The notes below the pieces were generated by a model. It saw only the letters and a program-made list of their open reading frames with translations, searched no databases and was not told where the DNA came from. A stretch of 64,000 bases of DNA from Nocardioides sp. Soil805 (GTDB taxonomy: Bacteria > Actinomycetota > Actinomycetes > Propionibacteriales > Nocardioidaceae): NCBI RefSeq assembly GCF_001429625.1, contig NZ_LMSU01000003.1, forward strand, positions 145,148 to 209,147, read 5' to 3'. This document shows, in pieces, positions 59,890 to 64,000 of the stretch; within the stretch, counting starts at the first letter, position 1, and each line of letters opens with the position of its first letter. Made by a program: the position numbers and the translations under genes.

Positions 59890-59931
59890 CGGATCAGGCG
59901 GTGCGGATCAGGCGGTGCGGATCAGGCGCTG
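59890..59931. repeat. Three tandem 14-bp repeats at the lipA stop
   Basis: CGGATCAGGCGGTG occurs at 59890 and 59904, and CGGATCAGGCGCTG at 59918. The third unit contains the lipA stop codon, so each extra unit adds a spare in-phase-independent TGA. It probably arose by slippage. Confidence 0.7.
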
Positions 59932-60866
59932 ACGCTGGCGGAGTCGCGCGCGTCCATGGCCTGACGGTACAGCCGTCCGGCCCGGTAGGACGAACGCACC
60001 AGCGGTCCGGACATCACGCCGGAGAAGCCGATCTGGTCCGCCTCGTCCTTGAGCTCGACGAACTCCTCGGGCTTGACCCAGCGCTCGACGGGGTGGTGCC
60101 GGGGGGAGGGGCGCAGGTACTGGGTGATGGTGATCAGCTCGCAGCCGGCCTCGTGCAGGTCGCGCAGCGCCTGACTGACCTCCTCGCGCGTCTCGCCCAT
60201 GCCGAGGATCAGGTTGGACTTGGTCACCAGGCCGAAGTCGCGGGCCTGGGTGATGACGTCGAGGGAGCGGTCGTAGCGGAAGGCGGGACGGATCCGCTTG
60301 AAGATGCGCGGCACGGTCTCGACGTTGTGGGCCAGCACCTCGGGGCGGGACTCGAAGACCTCGGTCAGCAGGTCGGGCTTGCCGTTGAAGTCGGGGATCA
60401 GGTTCTCCACGCCGGTGCCCGGGTTGAGCTCGTGGATCGCGCGCACCGTCTCGGCGTACAGCCAGGCGCCGCCGTCGGGCAGGTCGTCGCGGGCGACGCC
60501 GGTGATGGTGGCGTACTTGAGCTCCATCTTCTGAACCGACTCCGCGACGCGGCGCGGCTCGTCACGGTCGAGCGGCTTCGGCTTGCCGGTGTCGATCTGG
60601 CAGAAGTCGCAGCGCCGGGTGCACTGGTCGCCGCCGATGAGGAAGGTGGCTTCCTTGTCCTCCCAGCACTCGAAGATGTTGGGGCAGCCGGCCGACTGGC
60701 ACACCGTGTGCAGGCCCTCGGACTTCACGAGGTTGGTGAGCGAGGTGTACTCCGGCCCCATCTTGGCCCGGGTCTTGATCCACTCCGGCTTGCGCTCGAT
60801 CGGCGTCTCGGCGTTGCGGATCTCCAGGCGGAGGAGCTTGCGTCCTTCAGGTGCCGGTGCAGTCAC
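59922..60866 (-). CDS. lipA: Lipoyl synthase
   Basis: 314 aa from GTG at 60866. The radical-SAM cysteines are in [20 protein letters not shown] (CxxxCxxC) and the auxiliary cluster in [20 protein letters not shown]. The C-terminal RSSYRAG(R) end carries the conserved Ser ligand. It inserts two sulfur atoms into octanoyl-lipoyl domains. lipB, usually next to it, is not seen in the window. Confidence 0.97.
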   Translation of the reverse strand: MTAPAPEGRKLLRLEIRNAETPIERKPEWIKTRAKMGPEYTSLTNLVKSEGLHTVCQSAGCPNIFECWEDKEATFLIGGDQCTRRCDFCQIDTGKPKPLDRDEPRRVAESVQKMELKYATITGVARDDLPDGGAWLYAETVRAIHELNPGTGVENLIPDFNGKPDLLTEVFESRPEVLAHNVETVPRIFKRIRPAFRYDRSLDVITQARDFGLVTKSNLILGMGETREEVSQALRDLHEAGCELITITQYLRPSPRHHPVERWVKPEEFVELKDEADQIGFSGVMSGPLVRSSYRAGRLYRQAMDARDSASVSA

Positions 60867-60920
60867 GCCGTCACTGTACGCCGCGCCCCGAGGGCGCCCA
60901 ATTCGGCCTCCGGGCCCGCT

Positions 60921-61913
60921 TCACGGGATGTCGCGGCGCCGGAAGGACCCCAGCGACGCGGCTCCGACCAGGCCCAGACCCGAGAGCAGGTACGCCGCCG
61001 CGGTGCGTGCCTCCAGGACGCGTTCGCCCGAGCAGACCATGCCCGTTCCGTCGTCGACGCACGTCTGCGGCGTCTCGGTGTAGTAGACGGCCCCGTCGCC
61101 GATCCAGGCCAGCACGTTGAGGTGCGGCAGCCACCGCTCGGGGGACTCGAAGGGGAGCACCGCGATGAGGAACGAGCCCGCGACGACCACCGCGAAGAGG
61201 ATGCCGAGGGTGGCGACCGTGCTGCGGAACAACATGGTGGTCACCAGGCCGGCGAGCCCGGCCGCGGCGGCGAGCAGCGCGCCGCGGACGACCTGCCAGC
61301 CGACGTCGCCGGCCGTCCCGCCGGCGATCGTGAGGTCGCGGGCACGCGCGACGCCGGCCAGTCCCAGCCACCAGGCGGTTGCGACGACCAGTCCGAGCAG
61401 CAGCCCGGTGACGACGACGGCGCCGGCCTTGGCGGCGTACACGCGCAGGCGTCGTGGCTCGAACAGGAGCTGGTTGCTCATCGACCCGCTGGCCCAGTCG
61501 GCACCCACGAACGTCGCGCCGAGGAGCATCATCAGGCCCGCCACGACGATCGCGATGCCGGTGCCGCTGCCCTCGAGCTCGCGACGCAGGTCGAGGGGCT
61601 GGCGGAACTGTCCGGACCACCACGAGGTGACCAGCGTGCGGCACTGCTCGGAGACGTCGGCCTGGTCGTCCGGCACCTCCTCGGGCGGGAAGAACTGCTC
61701 GGGCTTGCGCTCGCAGCGGCGCAGCTCCTGGGCGAAGCCGGGCTGGGCCTGCGCCTGCTCGGTGGCCCGCTGGACCTCGGCGTCGGAGTAGGGACGCGTG
61801 CCCCACACGGTGCCCGCCCAGATGAGGGCGGGGACCACGAAGGACGCGACCAGGAGCACCAGGCAGGCGCGCCGCCAGCGCAGGCGGGTGAGCTCGACCC
61901 CCAGGAGCCTCAT
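60921..61913 (-). CDS. ABC-2 type permease
   Basis: A 330-aa protein with a TM helix at the start (RACLVLLVASFVVPALIWAG), a ~75-residue extracytoplasmic loop with two cysteines (ELRRCERKPEQF; VSEQCRTLVTS), then five TM helices (IAIVVAGLMMLLGATFVGAD onward). The end RWLPHLNVLAWIGDGAVYYT resembles that of the partial permease at 63497. It overlaps the ATPase gene by ATGA. The substrate is unknown. Confidence 0.85.
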   Translation of the reverse strand: MRLLGVELTRLRWRRACLVLLVASFVVPALIWAGTVWGTRPYSDAEVQRATEQAQAQPGFAQELRRCERKPEQFFPPEEVPDDQADVSEQCRTLVTSWWSGQFRQPLDLRRELEGSGTGIAIVVAGLMMLLGATFVGADWASGSMSNQLLFEPRRLRVYAAKAGAVVVTGLLLGLVVATAWWLGLAGVARARDLTIAGGTAGDVGWQVVRGALLAAAAGLAGLVTTMLFRSTVATLGILFAVVVAGSFLIAVLPFESPERWLPHLNVLAWIGDGAVYYTETPQTCVDDGTGMVCSGERVLEARTAAAYLLSGLGLVGAASLGSFRRRDIP

Positions 61914-62878
61914 GCGTGCACACCCCCGTCCGCGGTGGTGCTGCCGAGGGTGTCCTGGGACGTCAGCTCGAGGAACACGGTCTCCAGGTCGGGCCGGACC
62001 GAGGTCAGCTCGGAGAGCCAGACCCCCGCCTCGCCCAGGGTGCGGGTGATCTCGGCCGGCGGGACGTCGGTCTCCACGCGCAGCGAGGTGGCCCCGTCAC
62101 CGTCACCCGACACGGCGTACGGGCCGCCCCCGAGGGCCCGACGGGCGGCGTCGGGGTCGTCGACGACGATGCGGTACGACGTGCTGGCGCCGAGCAGGTC
62201 CTCGACCCGTCCGGAGGCGAGCAGCCGGCCGTTGCCGATGATGGTCGCGGAGGTGCAGACCTGCTGGACCTCGGCGAGGATGTGGGAGCTGAGCAGCACG
62301 GTCACGCCGGCCTCGCCCAGGGTGCGGATCGTCTCGCGGATCTCCCGGATGCCGGCGGGGTCGAGACCGTTGGTGGGCTCGTCGAGGATGAGCAGCTGCG
62401 GGTCCTTGAGCAGGGTGGCGGCGATGGCCAGGCGCTGCTTCATGCCGAGCGAGTAGGCCCGGTAGCGGTCCCCGTCGCGACCCCTCAGGCCGACGGTGTC
62501 GACGGCGGCGTCGACGCGCTCGGCGGCGATGCCCTTCGAGCGGGCCAGGATGGTGAGGTTCTGCCGTCCGGTGAAGTGAGGGAGGAACTTCGGCATCTCG
62601 ACCACGGCCCCCACCCGGTCGATCACCCCCGGCAGTCCCGCCGGCACCGGGGTGCCGAAGAGCGCCATGTCGCCCCGGGTGGCCCGGGCCAGGCCCAGCA
62701 GCATCCGGATGGTGGTGGTCTTGCCGGACCCGTTGGGGCCGAGGAACCCGTGCACCCCGCCGCGCGGGACCGCCAGGTCGAGGTCCTGCACCGCGACGCG
62801 GGTGCCGCGCCTCCCGCTGAACTCCTTGCGCAGCCCCCGGGTCTCGATGACCAGGTCTGCCGTGGCCGTGCTCGACAC
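61910..62878 (-). CDS. ABC transporter ATP-binding protein
   Basis: 322 aa from GTG at 62878 (AGGAGAG upstream). Walker A GPNGSGKTT, signature-like YSLGMKQRLAIAATLL, Walker B LLILDEPTNGLDPAGIREIR and the switch His in SSHILAEVQQV are all present, plus a C-terminal domain of ~90 residues. It pairs with the permease directly downstream, probably for export of an antibiotic or lipid-like compound. Confidence 0.92.
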   Translation of the reverse strand: MSSTATADLVIETRGLRKEFSGRRGTRVAVQDLDLAVPRGGVHGFLGPNGSGKTTTIRMLLGLARATRGDMALFGTPVPAGLPGVIDRVGAVVEMPKFLPHFTGRQNLTILARSKGIAAERVDAAVDTVGLRGRDGDRYRAYSLGMKQRLAIAATLLKDPQLLILDEPTNGLDPAGIREIRETIRTLGEAGVTVLLSSHILAEVQQVCTSATIIGNGRLLASGRVEDLLGASTSYRIVVDDPDAARRALGGGPYAVSGDGDGATSLRVETDVPPAEITRTLGEAGVWLSELTSVRPDLETVFLELTSQDTLGSTTADGGVHA

Positions 62879-63033
62879 GGCTCTCCTCTCCTGGACGTCA
62901 CCGCGACGTCCTCCCCGTGGAGGGCACTGTGGCAGTCGCCGGGGACAGTCGTCCCGCGGCACGCCGGGACGGGCCGCGAGCCGGGCGTTGACCGGCGCGG
63001 TGCCGGCGAGGACGCTGGGAGTCGGGAGGAGCG

Positions 63034-63480
63034 ATGGGGACCCTGCGGCACCGCTTCACGAGGACCGGCAACGTGATCGGCGTGTGGCTGCACCACGTGG
63101 CACGTGGTCACCTGGACAGCGGCGGGCGCGCGCAGGTGCTCATGGTGACCTCGCCGGGCCGGCGCACGGGAGTGCCCCGCTCGACGATGGTGCGGTTCCT
63201 CGAGCACGAGGGTGCCTACGTGGTGTGGGGGAGCGGCTCCGGCTCGCCCACCGACCCCGACTGGTTCCGCAACCTGCGGCGGGCCGAGCGGTCGAGGATC
63301 GAGATCGGCACGCGCGGCCTCGAGGTGCGACCGGAGGTCCTGACCGGGGAGGAGCGCGACCGGGTCTGGCGCGAGGTCGTGCTCGCTCGCGTCCCCGAGG
63401 TGGCGAAGTACGAGCGCAAGGCGGGACGGACGATCCCGGTGGCCTTGCTCCGGCCGGTCGGAGCCGCCGACCCGACGTGA
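63034..63480 (+). CDS. Deazaflavin-dependent nitroreductase family protein
   Basis: A 148-aa protein with the DUF385/Ddn pattern: QVLMVTSPGRRTGVPRSTMV, EGAYVVWGSGSGSPTDPDWF then RNLRRAERSRIEIGTR, and PEVAKYERKAGRTIPVALLR. The split-barrel fold binds cofactor F420. Family members reduce quinones or nitro compounds. F420 dependence is inferred from the family. The gene stands alone between two ABC genes. Confidence 0.88.
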   Translation: MGTLRHRFTRTGNVIGVWLHHVARGHLDSGGRAQVLMVTSPGRRTGVPRSTMVRFLEHEGAYVVWGSGSGSPTDPDWFRNLRRAERSRIEIGTRGLEVRPEVLTGEERDRVWREVVLARVPEVAKYERKAGRTIPVALLRPVGAADPT

Positions 63481-63496
63481 CGAGCGGAGCCGGCGC

Positions 63497-64000
63497 TCAA
63501 CCGTGCCGGCGCCGGCGAGACGTCATGGCCGTGGCCGTGGTCGCCGTGAGCAGGAGGACGCCGGACCAGCCGACCAGGTAGGTCGCGGCCGCGCCCGTCG
63601 TGCGAGTGACGTCACGGGTGCAGTACCCCGGGCCCGGGGCAGAGGTGCCGGGACCCGGGAACACCAGGAGCGGGAAGTCCTCGTCCGGCAGGGTGCACCG
63701 CTCGGCCTCGGGTGGGCCCCCGTACACGGCGCCGCCGAAGAGGAAGGCCTCGACGTTGAGCGGGGGGAGCCAGGGGTCGATCGGGGCCCGGGGGAGCAGC
63801 AGGACCACACCCGCCGCGACCGCTGCGCCGGCCAGCGTCAGCACCACGCGCAGGCGGCCGCGCAGGAGCACGCCGGCCGACGTGCCCGCGACGGCAGCCA
63901 GTGCGACCAGCAGCGCGCCGTACCGCACGAAGGACCAGGTCTCCTCGCCGACGAACGGGTCGGTGCCCCGCATGCGGGCGCTCAGGCCCAGGCCCAGCCA
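63497..64000 (-). CDS. ABC-2-like permease, C-terminal part (runs off the right edge)
   Basis: The frame is open to the window end. It shows TM helices YGALLVALAAVAGTSAGVLL and VVLTLAGAAVAAGVVLLLP, then an extracytoplasmic segment IDPWLPPLNVEAFLFGGAVY with two cysteines, a final TM helix YLVGWSGVLLLTATTATAMT and a basic end. This closely follows the C-terminal part of the permease at 60921 (WLPHLN..GGAVY-type region, paired Cys), so the two are paralogues. Confidence 0.7.
   Translation of the reverse strand, partial: WLGLGLSARMRGTDPFVGEETWSFVRYGALLVALAAVAGTSAGVLLRGRLRVVLTLAGAAVAAGVVLLLPRAPIDPWLPPLNVEAFLFGGAVYGGPPEAERCTLPDEDFPLLVFPGPGTSAPGPGYCTRDVTRTTGAAATYLVGWSGVLLLTATTATAMTSRRRRHG

Overview
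The window is high-GC actinobacterial chromosome. The most likely source is a Nocardioides-like member of the Propionibacteriales. Reasons: very GC-rich codons; GTG starts; LexA boxes of the TCGAAC-N4-GTTCGA type; the actinobacterial dnaE2/imuB/imuA' mutasome; and a lipA - DUF4191 - RDD - glnA neighbourhood. The genus is an inference.

Left core (1-30.4 kb). A LexA-boxed DUF222/HNH gene runs off the left edge. It is followed by a small P-loop kinase, a 2-TM ion channel with an odd selectivity filter, and the SOS mutagenesis operon imuA'-imuB-dnaE2 with its own LexA box. Next is a row of small envelope/stress-type proteins (85 aa, 38 aa, DUF1269, PLDc_N-SHOCT). Divergent from these is a tight five-gene redox operon: ferredoxin-fold-like protein, DUF4331, DyP peroxidase, enoyl-CoA hydratase, sulfite-oxidase-type molybdoenzyme. 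A LuxR-family ATPase (LAL) regulator sits between an MMPL exporter and a small protein plus a MOSC protein, with GGTGA/TCACC palindromes on both sides. Then come a beta-helix protein, an aquaporin, a PHP phosphatase, a two-component system divergent from an ABC transporter, uncharacterised genes and a TauE exporter.

Island (about 30.67-56.0 kb). A roughly 25-kb segment is bracketed by short direct repeats of the 3' end of glnA. A tyrosine integrase and an excisionase-like gene lie next to the left end. Both ends carry a glnA-type terminator hairpin and paired TGTAAC repeats. Cargo: (i) an accessory cluster like that of propane/short-chain-ketone monooxygenases (amidohydrolase, DUF59 protein, zinc alcohol dehydrogenase, DUF1097 protein, ABM protein and a divergent MimR/AcoR-like activator with two perfect tandem palindromes), but with no monooxygenase genes; (ii) a GH15 - SDR - membrane protein operon; (iii) two ZIP metal transporters with a HesB-like protein, two lipoproteins, a glucose-dehydrogenase-like enzyme and a MarR regulator; (iv) a molybdopterin oxidoreductase with a small partner; (v) a tRNA-Arg fragment and a frameshifted gene. 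Three places in the island share GGTGAGC repeats with a 12-bp period, which suggests it was assembled from several mobile elements.

Right core (56-64 kb). glnA, a lipoprotein, an RDD protein, a 61-aa protein, DUF4191, lipA, an ABC-2 permease/ATPase pair, a deazaflavin-type nitroreductase and the C-terminal part of a second, similar permease. All functions come from reading motifs and gene context; no searches were run.
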